Assembly (NCBI RefSeq): GCF_003234565.1 | Contig: NZ_QKTU01000001.1 | Coordinates: 372,001 to 436,000, forward strand | Source: Curtobacterium sp. MCBD17_013 | GTDB taxonomy: Bacteria > Actinomycetota > Actinomycetes > Actinomycetales > Microbacteriaceae | Reading direction: 5' to 3' | DNA: 64,000 nucleotides | Shown: positions 25,869-34,790 of the stretch, piece by piece | Layout: each line of letters opens with the position of its first letter | How positions within the stretch are numbered: position 1 is the stretch's first letter | Translations under genes and position numbers: made by a program | Notes under the pieces: model-generated | Told to the model about the DNA's origin: nothing | The model's database searches: none | Seen by the model: only the letters and a program-made list of their open reading frames with translations

Positions 25869-25874
25869 TAGGCT
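25869..25874 (+). promoter_or_regulatory. -10 element of the FAD monooxygenase gene
   Basis: TAGGCT ends 7 nt before the ATG at 25882. This fits a leaderless transcript. Confidence 0.5.
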
Positions 25875-25881
25875 CGGCGAC

Positions 25882-27138
25882 ATGTCGCAGGAGCGCACGG
25901 ACGTCCTCGTCGTCGGCGGCGGTCCGGTCGGCCTCTTCCTCGCCGCGCTCCTGGCGCAGGCCGGCGTGGACGTCGCCGTGTGGGAACGGCGCGCCGGAGC
26001 GCCGTCCGGCTCCCGCGCGATCGGGATCCACCCGCCGTCGCTCGACGCGCTCGCCGCGGTCGGCGCGACGGCACCGGTGCTCGCGGAGGCGGCGCGGGTG
26101 GACCGCGGGACGGCGCGGAACGGGGGACGTCCGATCGGCTCGCTGTCGTTCGCCCGAGCGTCGTCGACCCATCCGTTCGTCGCGACCCTCGACCAGCACC
26201 GCACGGAGGCGATCCTCCGGGAGCGTCTCGCGGCCCTCGCCCCGGGATCGCTCCGCACGGGCACGACACTCACCGCACTCGAACGACGGCGGGACCGCGT
26301 CACCGCGCAGGGGAACGGCCCGGAGGGGCCCGTCACGCTGACCGCACGGTTCGTCGTCGGAGCGGACGGCGCCCGGAGCGTCGTCCGCGACCGCATCGGG
26401 GTCCGCAGCCACGGGCGGGACTACCGCGACCGGTACGTCATGGGCGACTTCGCCGACGCGGAACCCCCGTGCTCCGGTCGCGGCGGCTCGGGCCCGTCGC
26501 CCGCGACCACCGCACTCGTCGACGTCGGTCGGCACGGGGTCGTCGAGTCGTTCCCGCTGCCCGGCGGTCGCCGCCGGTACGTCGTGCTCCGCTCGGACCC
26601 CGCCGACCGGCACGGGCTGGACGGCGCGTCACTGGATCGGGACGCGCACGCGCCGGGCCGGCCGCTCGACCCGGACGACCCCGACCCCCGCGCCGCCGCA
26701 CACCTGGCGCGGACGATCCGGGAGCGCACCGGCACCGAGGCGGACCCGGAGACCTGCACCATGCTCAGTCCGTTCCGGGTGCGTCGCCGCACCGCCGAGC
26801 GGGTCGGGGTGGGCCGGGTCGTGCTCGTCGGCGACGCCGCCCACGAGATCAGTCCGATCGGCGGGCAGGGCATGAACCTGGGATGGCTCGACGCGGCCGC
26901 GCTCGCACCGATCCTCGCCCAGGCCGTGGCCACCGGCAGCGCCGGCCCATGGCCGGAGTACGCGCGGCACCGACAGGCCGCGGCGCGTCGGGCCGCGCGG
27001 CAGGCCGAGCTGAACATGGCGCTCGGGCGACCGGCTGCGGGCCCCGCGCTCGCGGTCCGGGAGGCCCTGCTGCGGACGCTCCTGGCCCTGCCGACCGCGG
27101 ACGCCCTGGCCCGCGTCTACGCCATGCGGTGGGCCTGA
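25882..27138 (+). CDS. FAD-dependent aromatic-ring-hydroxylase-type monooxygenase
   Basis: A 418-residue group A flavoprotein monooxygenase (PheA/MhpA/UbiH type). It shows VLVVGGGPVGLFLAALLAQAG (ADP-binding GxGxxG), the DG motif RFVVGADGARSVVRDRIG, and GDAAHEISPIGGQGMNLGWLD (second FAD-binding motif GDAAH). The enzyme would use NAD(P)H and O2 to hydroxylate or otherwise oxidise an aromatic or polyprenyl substrate. It is convergent with a UbiA prenyltransferase 19 nt away, an arrangement compatible with quinone or isoprenoid tailoring, but this is only context. It probably starts leaderless at 25882. Confidence 0.88.
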   Translation: MSQERTDVLVVGGGPVGLFLAALLAQAGVDVAVWERRAGAPSGSRAIGIHPPSLDALAAVGATAPVLAEAARVDRGTARNGGRPIGSLSFARASSTHPFVATLDQHRTEAILRERLAALAPGSLRTGTTLTALERRRDRVTAQGNGPEGPVTLTARFVVGADGARSVVRDRIGVRSHGRDYRDRYVMGDFADAEPPCSGRGGSGPSPATTALVDVGRHGVVESFPLPGGRRRYVVLRSDPADRHGLDGASLDRDAHAPGRPLDPDDPDPRAAAHLARTIRERTGTEADPETCTMLSPFRVRRRTAERVGVGRVVLVGDAAHEISPIGGQGMNLGWLDAAALAPILAQAVATGSAGPWPEYARHRQAAARRAARQAELNMALGRPAAGPALAVREALLRTLLALPTADALARVYAMRWA

Positions 27139-27157
27139 GGGCGAGGTCCCAGGCGGG

Positions 27158-28033
27158 TCACGCCGCGAGTCGTGCTCCGGAGAGCGCCAGCTGCACCACG
27201 ACCACGAGCGACGCGATGATGACGAGGCGGAACAGCGTGCGCGTCGGGGGACCGGTGAGCACGAGGCGGATGCCCACCGCGGCGAGGACGACCACCGCGA
27301 CCGCGCCCGCGACCGCCAGGGCGAGCGCCGGACCCCGCGCGGGGTCGTCGCCGGTCGTCTGTCCGACGAGCACGAGCCCGTCCGCCACGACGAGCGCGGC
27401 GAACGCCAGGACGCCCGACGCGTGCAGCCCCAGACGATGCGGGAATCCCCGGACCCCGGTGGCGGCGTCGTCGACGAGGTCCGGCAACACGTTCGTGCAG
27501 TGGATCGCGACGCCGAACACCGCGCCGGTCGCGATCGCCCAGGGCGCCGGCCACACCGCTGGCATCCCGCCGGGTCCGAGGCCGCTGTCGGCGGACACCG
27601 CCACGACCGGCAGCAGCCCGAACGCGACGACGAACGGGGCGACGGACCACACGCGGCGCTTGAGTCCGGCGTCGTACGCCCACCCCGCGGCGACGAGGAC
27701 GAGGTGCGCGGCACCCGCGACCAGTCCGAGCGGTACGGACAGCAGCACCGCGGCGACGGCGGTGCCGATCGCCGCGCGGCGGACCGTCGCGACGGGCACG
27801 AGCCCGCGCGCGACGGGCTTGTCGCTGCGGCCGACGGCACGGTCGCGGTCGGCGTCGATCCAGTCGTTCGCCAGGCCGATCGACAGCTGGCCCGCGAACA
27901 CCGCGAGCGCGACGAGGAGCACGCTCCACACCGGGTGTCCGACGGCGACGGCGATCACCGTGGCGAGCACGGTCACGGCCACGGTCGGACCCGGGTGCGA
28001 CGCGGCGAGGAGCAGACGCACCCGGGAGGTCAC
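27158..28033 (-). CDS. UbiA-family prenyltransferase
   Basis: A 291-residue membrane prenyltransferase with about eight spans. The first Asp-rich motif is NDWIDADRDRAVGRSDKPVARG (NDxxDxxxD) and the second lies in NVLPDLVDDAATGVRG. The family attaches isoprenoid chains to an aromatic or other acceptor in the membrane. It is not clearly MenA, UbiA or CtaB; SCO4491-like actinobacterial UbiA proteins look similar. It starts with GTG 28033, 6 nt from a minus-strand -10 TAGGCT (complement of 28040-28045), so it is probably leaderless. Confidence 0.88.
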   Translation of the reverse strand: MTSRVRLLLAASHPGPTVAVTVLATVIAVAVGHPVWSVLLVALAVFAGQLSIGLANDWIDADRDRAVGRSDKPVARGLVPVATVRRAAIGTAVAAVLLSVPLGLVAGAAHLVLVAAGWAYDAGLKRRVWSVAPFVVAFGLLPVVAVSADSGLGPGGMPAVWPAPWAIATGAVFGVAIHCTNVLPDLVDDAATGVRGFPHRLGLHASGVLAFAALVVADGLVLVGQTTGDDPARGPALALAVAGAVAVVVLAAVGIRLVLTGPPTRTLFRLVIIASLVVVVQLALSGARLAA

Positions 28034-28039
28034 GGCGCC

Positions 28040-28045
28040 AGCCTA
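28040..28045 (-). promoter_or_regulatory. -10 element of the UbiA gene
   Basis: TAGGCT on the minus strand, 6 nt from the GTG at 28033. Confidence 0.5.
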
Positions 28046-28167
28046 CGGACTGCCGGGAACCTGAGCGTTCTCGCCGTTCCCAGCGCGCCCCGCGCCTGGC
28101 ATGCTGGCGGGGTCTCCCGTGTCCGCGCGCCGTCCGCGCGCCGAACCGGGCCGACGGAGGGGAACGC

Positions 28168-29241
28168 ATGGACGGCTGGGCCGGGGGGCTGCCGCCCGCT
28201 GCGCACGACCGCATCGAACGCCAGCGGTCGAGCGGCGTGGCCGGGTCGTTGCTGTCCGCCGCCGGCGCGGCCGCGATCCGCGCGGTCGACCTCGCGCCGG
28301 TCGGCGAGGTCTTCGGGTGCGTGGTCGAGCAGCTCGCCTACGCCGGTGGCGGATGTGGCATCTGGTCGTCGGGGCTGAACATCCCGTTCGGCGGCGGGTA
28401 CTCGGCCTTCCCCAACGGTTCCGGCACGGCGACCCTCGGACGCTCGGGACCGTTCGGCTCGGGCGGCTTCGGGTCCGGACCCTTCGCCTCGGGTCCGTTC
28501 GCCTCCCAGCCCGGCGGGTACGTCCCCTGGACCTCGCCCGTCCTCACCACGGGGAGCGACGGCCGGAACGCCGGCTTCGGCTCCTACGTCCACGCCGGGC
28601 AGGAGGCCTGGCACGGGGCGCTCGACCGGATGATCGCCGAGGCTGCGGCCCTCGGCGCCGACGGTGTCGTCGGTGTCCGCATCCGGCGCACGCGGCTGGA
28701 GACCGCGACCCACGAGTTCACGGCGACCGGCACCGCGGTGCGCACGCTCGACGCCTCGGTCTCGCCGCACGCGCGGTCGGCACGCGACGTCTGGGCGGCC
28801 GGGTCGACCGCCGAGGAGGTCGCGGCCCTCATCCGCTCGGGCTGGGTCCCACGCGGGATGGCGTTCGGCGTCTCCATCGCCACGAAGCACGAGGACCCGC
28901 TCCTCAAGTCACAGCGGAGCGTCTGGTCGGGCAACGTCGAGATCGAGGGCCTCACCGAACTCGTGAACGCCGCCCGTCACGACGCCCGGGTGCAGCTCAC
29001 CCGTCGCGCCGCACCGCTGAACGGCTCGGACATCGTCATCACCGGCAGCAGCCTCGGCGAGTTCGACACCCCGTGCGGCGAGGAGGTCGACCTCCACGCC
29101 GAAGCGACCTTCACCGGCACGGTCATCGCGCCGGGCCTCATGCACGCGTTCCGCGACCACTCCGCGACCGCCGCCGCCCGGCGCGACGTCACGACCGTGA
29201 TCCCGCTCCGCGACACCACGAGAGGAACCACCCGCCGATGA
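28168..29241 (+). CDS. YbjQ-like (heavy-metal-binding-domain) protein with Gly-rich insertion
   Basis: A 357-residue soluble protein that I read as two YbjQ/DUF74-like units. The first runs from about 38 to 190 (VGEVFGCVVEQ... LGADGVVGVRIRRT... TATGTAVR) and is split by a Gly/Ser/Phe/Pro-rich insertion at 74-120 with repeated GPFxSG units. The second covers about 200-325 with weaker similarity. YbjQ folds assemble into pentamers; the proposed metal role is unproven. The ATG at 28168 follows GGAGGGG. It is the first of three coupled genes: its TGA overlaps the next ATG. Confidence 0.72.
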   Translation: MDGWAGGLPPAAHDRIERQRSSGVAGSLLSAAGAAAIRAVDLAPVGEVFGCVVEQLAYAGGGCGIWSSGLNIPFGGGYSAFPNGSGTATLGRSGPFGSGGFGSGPFASGPFASQPGGYVPWTSPVLTTGSDGRNAGFGSYVHAGQEAWHGALDRMIAEAAALGADGVVGVRIRRTRLETATHEFTATGTAVRTLDASVSPHARSARDVWAAGSTAEEVAALIRSGWVPRGMAFGVSIATKHEDPLLKSQRSVWSGNVEIEGLTELVNAARHDARVQLTRRAAPLNGSDIVITGSSLGEFDTPCGEEVDLHAEATFTGTVIAPGLMHAFRDHSATAAARRDVTTVIPLRDTTRGTTRR

Positions 29242-30062
29242 GCACCACCGGACCCGACCTGTCCCGCGTCCCGCTCCCCGCCGACGCCACCGCGCGCCTC
29301 GACGAGGGACGGCGCCGCCTGTTCACGTCGGACCTGTCGGTCAACGAGTTCCTGCTCGTGCGGCAGGCCGGGTTCCGTCCGGTCGGCCTCGTCCTCGGCT
29401 CGAGCGTCTACCACGTCGGGATCCAGACCGGACGCTGGAGCAAGAACATGGAGCTCGACAAGCTCAGCCAGGCGATGTACCACGCCCGGGAGCTCGCCAT
29501 GACGCGCATGGAGGCCGAGGCGGACCGACTCGGTGCCGACGGCATCGTCGGTGTCCGGCTCGAGATCGAGTTCAAGGAGTACGGCAACGACCTCGCCGAG
29601 TTCGTCGCGGTCGGCACCGCTGTCGTCGCGGACGCCCCGCCGCCCACGGGCAAGTGGCGCAACACCCGGGGCCTGCCGTTCACGTCGGACCTGTCCGGGC
29701 AGGACTTCTGGACCCTCATCCAGGCTGGGTACGCTCCCCAGGGCCTCGTCATGGGCACGTGTGTCTACCACATCGCCCACCGCGGCATGATGGCGTCGCT
29801 CGGCACGATCGGCCAGAACACCGAGATCCCGCAGTACACCGAGGCCCTCTACGACGCGCGGGAGCTCGCGATGGGCCGGATGCAGACCGAGGCCGAGTAC
29901 CTCGACGCCGAGGGCATCGTCGGCGTGCAGCTCCTGTCGCTGCCGCACCGGTGGGGCGGCCACACGACGGAGTTCTTCGCGATCGGCACCGCGGTCCGGC
30001 CCCTGCGCGAGGACCACGTCATCGCCACGCCGGGGCTCGTGCTGCCGCTCACCGACCGATGA
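29238..30062 (+). CDS. tandem YbjQ-like (heavy-metal-binding-domain) protein
   Basis: A 274-residue protein with a clear internal duplication. RRRLFTSDLSVNEFLLVRQAG (about 25) and RGLPFTSDLSGQDFWTLIQAG (about 145) begin the two units, each followed by (V)LGxxVYHxx, a helix with HARELAMTRMEAEA or DARELAMGRMQTEA, and a DGIVGVRL or EGIVGVQL strand. This is the YbjQ fold with the conserved G(I/V)VGV strand. It overlaps both neighbours by 4 nt (ATGA), so the three proteins are probably made in a fixed ratio. Biochemical role unknown. Confidence 0.75.
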   Translation: MSTTGPDLSRVPLPADATARLDEGRRRLFTSDLSVNEFLLVRQAGFRPVGLVLGSSVYHVGIQTGRWSKNMELDKLSQAMYHARELAMTRMEAEADRLGADGIVGVRLEIEFKEYGNDLAEFVAVGTAVVADAPPPTGKWRNTRGLPFTSDLSGQDFWTLIQAGYAPQGLVMGTCVYHIAHRGMMASLGTIGQNTEIPQYTEALYDARELAMGRMQTEAEYLDAEGIVGVQLLSLPHRWGGHTTEFFAIGTAVRPLREDHVIATPGLVLPLTDR

Positions 30063-30889
30063 CCGTGTCGCTCCCGGTGCCCCTGCCGTCCGCGGACGAG
30101 CCGCAGGCGCTCGTCGAGGCGCTCGCGGTGAACGCCGCGCGCGCGCTCGGCCCCGCGGCCGACGGCGCGCTCTCGGTCGAGCGCGACCGGTCGCTCGGCG
30201 ATCGCCTCGCCGGGCGTCCCGGGACGGTGACCGCCCTCCGGCTCGAGGGCGTCGACGCGCGCATGACGTTGCGCCTCGAGCGGCACCGACTCACGGGGGA
30301 GGCCGCGCAGGTCTCGGGCGGCGTCGTCATCGCGCGTCGGGCGATGCCGCTCGGCGCATGGCTCCAGGCGTTCGCGGGCGAGGTCGCCGCGGTGGCCGCG
30401 GACGCCGCCGGCGACGCGGCCGTGGCCGCACGGGCGCTCGCAGCCCTCGGTGTCGCCCCGGCCGCCGACGTCGTGCGCGTCGACCCGTCGGACGTCGCCG
30501 GCGGTCTGCTCCCGCTCCGCGCGGCCGTCGCCGGACGCGTGCCCGAGCCGGCCGCCGCGATCGTCGACCGGATCGCCACGGCCCTCCAGGAGGCCCTGCC
30601 GCGCGTCACCGGCACCGGCGAACCCGAGGTCGTCGTCACCCGGACGGCGACCGACTACCTGCCCGAGACGCTGCGGGCGTACCTCGCGCTGCCGGCGGAG
30701 TGGGCGGCGCACCACCGGCTGTCCGACGGCCGGACGCCGGCCGAGGCGCTCGTCCAGCAGCTCACCGCGCTCGAGCAGGCGGCCGCGCGGATGCGCGACG
30801 CGGCCGTCGAACGCGACGCCGACGCCCTCCTCGTCAACGGGCGCTTCCTCGACGACCGGTTCCGGACCTCCCGGCTCGACCTGCCCTAG
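30059..30889 (+). CDS. conserved hypothetical protein, third gene of the YbjQ operon
   Basis: A 276-residue Ala-rich soluble protein with no signal peptide or clear membrane span. I do not recognise a family. It has a central Ala-helical stretch (GAWLQAFAGEVAAVAADAAGDA), a basic/acidic middle and a C-terminal helical segment (EALVQQLTALEQAAARMRDAAVERDADALL) that could form a coiled coil. The ATG overlaps the preceding stop (ATGA). It converges on telA with a 21-nt gap. It may act with the two YbjQ-like proteins; this rests only on coupling. Confidence 0.75.
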   Translation: MTVSLPVPLPSADEPQALVEALAVNAARALGPAADGALSVERDRSLGDRLAGRPGTVTALRLEGVDARMTLRLERHRLTGEAAQVSGGVVIARRAMPLGAWLQAFAGEVAAVAADAAGDAAVAARALAALGVAPAADVVRVDPSDVAGGLLPLRAAVAGRVPEPAAAIVDRIATALQEALPRVTGTGEPEVVVTRTATDYLPETLRAYLALPAEWAAHHRLSDGRTPAEALVQQLTALEQAAARMRDAAVERDADALLVNGRFLDDRFRTSRLDLP

Positions 30890-30910
30890 CCGCCCGGCCT
30901 GCCACGCGCG

Positions 30911-32131
30911 TCAGGCGGTCCGGCTCGCGTCCTCGGTGTGGGAACGAGCGAGCGCTCCGCGGGCACGCTCGACCTGCGCGCCCAGCGCGTCCACCGTCGT
31001 CGCCATGGACTGCACGGCACCCGCTCGGTAGGCGTCGATCGCGTCCATCGTCGCGAACACCTGGTCGAACGCGTGCTGGAGGGTCTCGACGCTGACCCCG
31101 GACGACGTCGCCTGCTCGTGCACGGCCGCGGTCTGCTGCCGGAGCAGGTCGCTCGTCCGGCCGATCATCGCGTCGGTCGCCGAGTTGAGCGCGGCGACCT
31201 GTTCGAGGACGAGCCGCTGCTGCCCGAGTGCCTGCGCGACGACGATGGCCGTGCGGAGCGCGGCGACGGTGGTCGTCCGTGCGCGGTCGACGCCGCGGAT
31301 GAGCTCGAGGTTGTTCTTGCGGATGAGGTCGAGCGCCAGGTACCCCTGCACGGACACGGCGATCTGCGTCGCGAGGTCCTGCCGCCGCTGCCGCACGGGG
31401 AACAGCGCGTCGGCGACCAGCGCGTCCGCCGCGCGGCCGTCCGAGGCCCGGAGCGCCTCGGCCTTCGCGCTGATCGCGTCGTCGAGGGCGGCCGCCAGCG
31501 TCGCGTACTCCGCGAGTCGTCCCATCGTGGCCCACAGCTCCGCCCGCTCCTGCTCGATGGCGGCGTTGTCCCGGCGCAACGAGTCCTGACCGGACACGAG
31601 CGCCGTGATGATCGCGTCGAGCTGCTGCTGCGCGGACTCGTACTTGTGGAAGTACCGGGCGATCCGGTTCGCGCCCGGCAACCGACCGAGCAGGCGGCGG
31701 GCGCCGGTCAACTCGGCGCGCGCGGGGTCGAGGTCCGTGACGGTCTCGCGGAGGTCCTGCAGCGTCCGGGCCACCGCCGCCTGCGGATCACCCGCCGGGC
31801 CCTGGCCCTTCGCGGCGGCGAGCGACGTGGCGGGCCGCTCGAGCATGCGGCTCGACACCTGCGACGCCGACCGGATGTCCTGTTCGCCCATCCGCACGAG
31901 GTCGTCGACCCGCTTCGTGAACTCGGGGCTGCCGGGCTGCTCGGCGGCGAGTGCATCGGCGAAGGCGCGGGCCTTGTCCTGCAGTTCCGACCGCTTGTCG
32001 GCGGGGACGGCCACCATGCCGACGGCCTGGTCCGGCTCCACCTCGGGCACGGCGGCCGGCGGCGTGAGCTGGAGTTCCTGCCCAGTCGGCTCCGGCGGGG
32101 TCAGCGGTGCGTCGAGGTCGAGTTCGGACAT
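30911..32131 (-). CDS. TelA/KlaA-family toxic anion resistance protein
   Basis: A 406-residue TelA protein. After an acidic, Pro-rich N-terminus (1-45) it is almost fully alpha-helical. Recognisable family segments are RYFHKYESAQQQLDAIITALVSGQ, LWATMGRLAEY, VSVQGYLALDLIRKNNLELI and RTTTVAALRTAIVVAQAL. TelA was named for tellurite resistance, but the family's real function is unsettled. The leader has GGAGG and a minus-strand -10 TACGCT (complement of 32175-32180). It faces the YbjQ operon tail to tail, 21 nt apart. Confidence 0.92.
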   Translation of the reverse strand: MSELDLDAPLTPPEPTGQELQLTPPAAVPEVEPDQAVGMVAVPADKRSELQDKARAFADALAAEQPGSPEFTKRVDDLVRMGEQDIRSASQVSSRMLERPATSLAAAKGQGPAGDPQAAVARTLQDLRETVTDLDPARAELTGARRLLGRLPGANRIARYFHKYESAQQQLDAIITALVSGQDSLRRDNAAIEQERAELWATMGRLAEYATLAAALDDAISAKAEALRASDGRAADALVADALFPVRQRRQDLATQIAVSVQGYLALDLIRKNNLELIRGVDRARTTTVAALRTAIVVAQALGQQRLVLEQVAALNSATDAMIGRTSDLLRQQTAAVHEQATSSGVSVETLQHAFDQVFATMDAIDAYRAGAVQSMATTVDALGAQVERARGALARSHTEDASRTA

Positions 32132-32312
32132 GCGGTGTTCCCCCTCCGGCGACCGGCCGTCGGCGCCCGCGCCCAGCGTAGGGCCGGCGGCGTGGTGTGC
32201 GCCGGACGGCTCCCTGAGAAGACGGTCATCGTCCAGGGCCGACGGGCGCAGCGCGATCCGGGCGCGGCGGCCCGCTCCTGGTGGGGCGGCCCGCCGTCGC
32301 GGCCGTTCCTCC

Positions 32313-34511
32313 TCAGACCGTCAACCGGTACATCCGCGCCTGCGCGTTCCCCGCCTCGGTGCCGATCGTCAGCCCGGCGGTGGTGGGCGTGACGGACCAG
32401 GGCGCGCCGACGCCGGCGGGCGGGTAGACCTGCTCGACGGTCGGCACGCTGCCACCCAGGTGCGGCAGGGCGAGCTCGACGTCGCCGGCCGCGGCCGGGA
32501 GGCGCCACACCACCAGGAGCGTCTCGTCACCGGCGTCGAACGCGACCGACAGCCACTGGTCGTCCCACGTCGGCAGCCCGGTCGGGAACCGGGGGACCGC
32601 GCGGGCGAGGGTGTGCTTGGTGGCCTGGTGGGCCTCCACGGCGGCACCGACCAGGGCGAGCTGGTCGTCGTCCATGCCGCTGAGCACGCCCGCGAGGTAC
32701 AGGCGACCGGCGAGCCCGGCACCCATCGCGAACACGATCTCCTCGTCCGACATCGTCGGCTGCGGGTACGCCCAGTTGCCCGCCTGCTCGGGCAGCACGT
32801 GTGCGAGGGCCCCGACGGCGATCGCCGGGTACAGGAGCGGGTCCTGCTGGTCCGAGGTGGACTGCAGCTGCAGGGTGCCGAGCATCGCGGGATCCGAGCG
32901 CATGGCCCCGGATCCGCAGTTCTCGATGACCAGGTCCGGGTGGCGGTCGAGCACGTCGCCGAGCCACGCCAGCAGCGCCCGGTCGTGTTCGAGCAGGCCC
33001 TGGCCCGCGGACTCGGCGCCGACGTCCGTGCCGGCGCCGGGCGTGACGTTGTAGTCGAACTTGAAGTAGCCGATGCCGAACTCGGCGATGAGCCGGTCGA
33101 CCGCCTCGTCGAGGTGTGCGCGTGCCGCCGGGGAGCGCATGTCGAGGAAGTACCGCTGGTGCTCGCGGATCCGTTCGCCGTGCCGTCGGAGGAACGCCTC
33201 GTCGGGGAGCGTCTCGGCCGCGGTGCTCGTGACGCCGACCACCTCGGGTTCGAGCCAGACCCCGGGCACCATGCCACGGTCCCGGATGTGGTCGACGACC
33301 GCGCCGAAGCCGTCCGGGAACCGCAGGGTGGACGGCCGCCAGTCGCCGACGCTCGCCCACCATCCGGCGGAGTCGTCGTACCAGCCGGCGTCGATGCAGA
33401 AGTACTCGGCACCGGCCCGCGCTGCTGCGTCGACGAGCGGCAGGAGCTTCGCCGTGGTCGGGTCGCCCTCGAGCGTGTTCATGTAGTCGTTGAACACCAC
33501 GGGCAGCGTGTCACCGACGGGGTGCGGTCGTCGGGCCGCGCGTCGATGTGTGGCGAGGTTCCCGAGGGCGTCCTCGAACGACGCCGCGACGGTCACGGTG
33601 ACGGGCACGGTCGTGAACGTCACGTCGGGCGTCAGGGTGAGCGACCACTGGTGGTCGGCGTCCTCGGGGCCGAGCAGCGCGACGTAGGCACCGTCGTGCG
33701 AGCGGTCGCCCTTCGGTGGTCCGTACGGCTCCGGCGCGCGGACCCGGTCCTCGATCGGCACGGCGCCCCGGTTCCAGTCGGGGTCCTCGCCGACCTCCCA
33801 GTGCCAGGCGCCGTTGTGCTCGATCTGCCACGCGAGGGTTCGGCCGGTGCTCCGGGCGACGGCGGCACCCGCGGGGTTGTACAGGCCGGACGACCACGTC
33901 GAGGTGCTCGTGGCGGCGATGCGGTTCCGGCTCGTCTCGCCGCGCGCCCCGGGGTCGATGGACGGCAGACCGGGAGCGCGGAGCGGGGTGGGCGCCCACC
34001 GGTTCTCGGCGGACCACCCGGTGCGCGCCGACCAGATGTCGAGGTCGTCGATGTCCTCGGAGACCACGGCCCCGGTGGCGAGACTCGTGACCGCCCAGAG
34101 CGTGAGGGGAGCCGCGCCGTCACGGAGCGACACGGTCGTCGCGGTGCGGACGGCGGGCGCTCCGCCGACGAGCTCGAACCGCGAGGTCACGACGAGCCCG
34201 TCGGGGTGCTCCTGGCGGATCTCGAGGCACTCGCGCCCGGGCCGTCCGTCCGTCGCGGGCTCGGTCGTCGCGACGTGCGTGACGTACCGGAGGCCCGCGC
34301 CGAGTTCGGTGCCGTCGAACCGGTAGCTGTTGTTCCGCCGCCCGTACCGGGGCGCGAGCACCTCGACGAGGGGCTGCGTGGGCAGCAGGTCGTCCTGGAT
34401 CCGCGGCGCCGGAGCGGCCGGACCCGCCAGTGACACGAGCCGGACCGGCCCGTCCTCGTCGGCGGCGAACGTCAGAGTGAGGGATGAGGGTTCCCAGGAG
34501 AAGTGCGTCAC
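32313..34511 (-). CDS. alpha-galactosidase, glycoside hydrolase family 36
   Basis: A 732-residue GH36 melibiase/raffinase. The N-terminal beta-supersandwich (1-330) is followed by the TIM barrel. The nucleophile is D486 in YFKFDYN and the acid/base D540 in ENCGSGAMRSD. FCIDAGWYDD and WLEPEVVG are also typical. Length is normal. I prefer GTG at 34511, which has GAGGAAG 4 nt upstream, over ATG 34526, which has no ribosome site. There is no signal peptide, so it acts in the cytoplasm on sugars imported by the divergent ABC system. Confidence 0.94.
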   Translation of the reverse strand: MTHFSWEPSSLTLTFAADEDGPVRLVSLAGPAAPAPRIQDDLLPTQPLVEVLAPRYGRRNNSYRFDGTELGAGLRYVTHVATTEPATDGRPGRECLEIRQEHPDGLVVTSRFELVGGAPAVRTATTVSLRDGAAPLTLWAVTSLATGAVVSEDIDDLDIWSARTGWSAENRWAPTPLRAPGLPSIDPGARGETSRNRIAATSTSTWSSGLYNPAGAAVARSTGRTLAWQIEHNGAWHWEVGEDPDWNRGAVPIEDRVRAPEPYGPPKGDRSHDGAYVALLGPEDADHQWSLTLTPDVTFTTVPVTVTVAASFEDALGNLATHRRAARRPHPVGDTLPVVFNDYMNTLEGDPTTAKLLPLVDAAARAGAEYFCIDAGWYDDSAGWWASVGDWRPSTLRFPDGFGAVVDHIRDRGMVPGVWLEPEVVGVTSTAAETLPDEAFLRRHGERIREHQRYFLDMRSPAARAHLDEAVDRLIAEFGIGYFKFDYNVTPGAGTDVGAESAGQGLLEHDRALLAWLGDVLDRHPDLVIENCGSGAMRSDPAMLGTLQLQSTSDQQDPLLYPAIAVGALAHVLPEQAGNWAYPQPTMSDEEIVFAMGAGLAGRLYLAGVLSGMDDDQLALVGAAVEAHQATKHTLARAVPRFPTGLPTWDDQWLSVAFDAGDETLLVVWRLPAAAGDVELALPHLGGSVPTVEQVYPPAGVGAPWSVTPTTAGLTIGTEAGNAQARMYRLTV

Positions 34512-34575
34512 GGTGCTTCCTCGCATCGGTCGGACGGGTCGGTCAGCGGCGACCGTAGCACCGCGAGAGCGATTT

Positions 34576-34609
34576 TGGTAACGTTTACATTCGTTATCAT
34601 CCCGTTACC
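34576..34609. promoter_or_regulatory. LacI-type operator cluster in the alpha-galactoside divergent region
   Basis: TGGTAACGTTTACA (34576-34589) is a near-palindrome with a central CG, close to the LacI-family consensus TGTAAACGTTTACA. GGTAACG (34577-34583) also forms a perfect inverted repeat with CGTTACC (34603-34609), and a further CGTTATC half lies between. The LacI protein at 38092-39120 is the likely binder and would control both directions. Confidence 0.75.
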
Positions 34610-34617
34610 GAACGCGC

Positions 34618-34647
34618 TTGACCGGCTTCCCGGCCGCCGGACATGAT
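34618..34647 (+). promoter_or_regulatory. promoter of the alpha-galactoside ABC operon
   Basis: TTGACC (34618-34623) and CATGAT (34642-34647) are spaced by 18 bp, just downstream of the operator cluster. It would give a leader of roughly 135 nt before the GTG at 34791. Confidence 0.5.
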
Positions 34648-34790
34648 CGTCCCCACGTTCCGGAGCCGAGCAGCCCGGGACCCACATCTGGCCCAGGCGG
34701 ACACCCCGTCCGCGGGGCTCCATCGGCGATGGCGTCGGTGGTCCGTCGGCGTGCCCGCCGGCGGTCTCGTCAGGACTCGAGGAGGCGTCC

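Noticed and set aside
34512..34526. ATG at 34526 as the start of the GH36 gene
   Set aside because: It has no ribosome site, while GTG 34511 has GAGGAAG at 4 nt.
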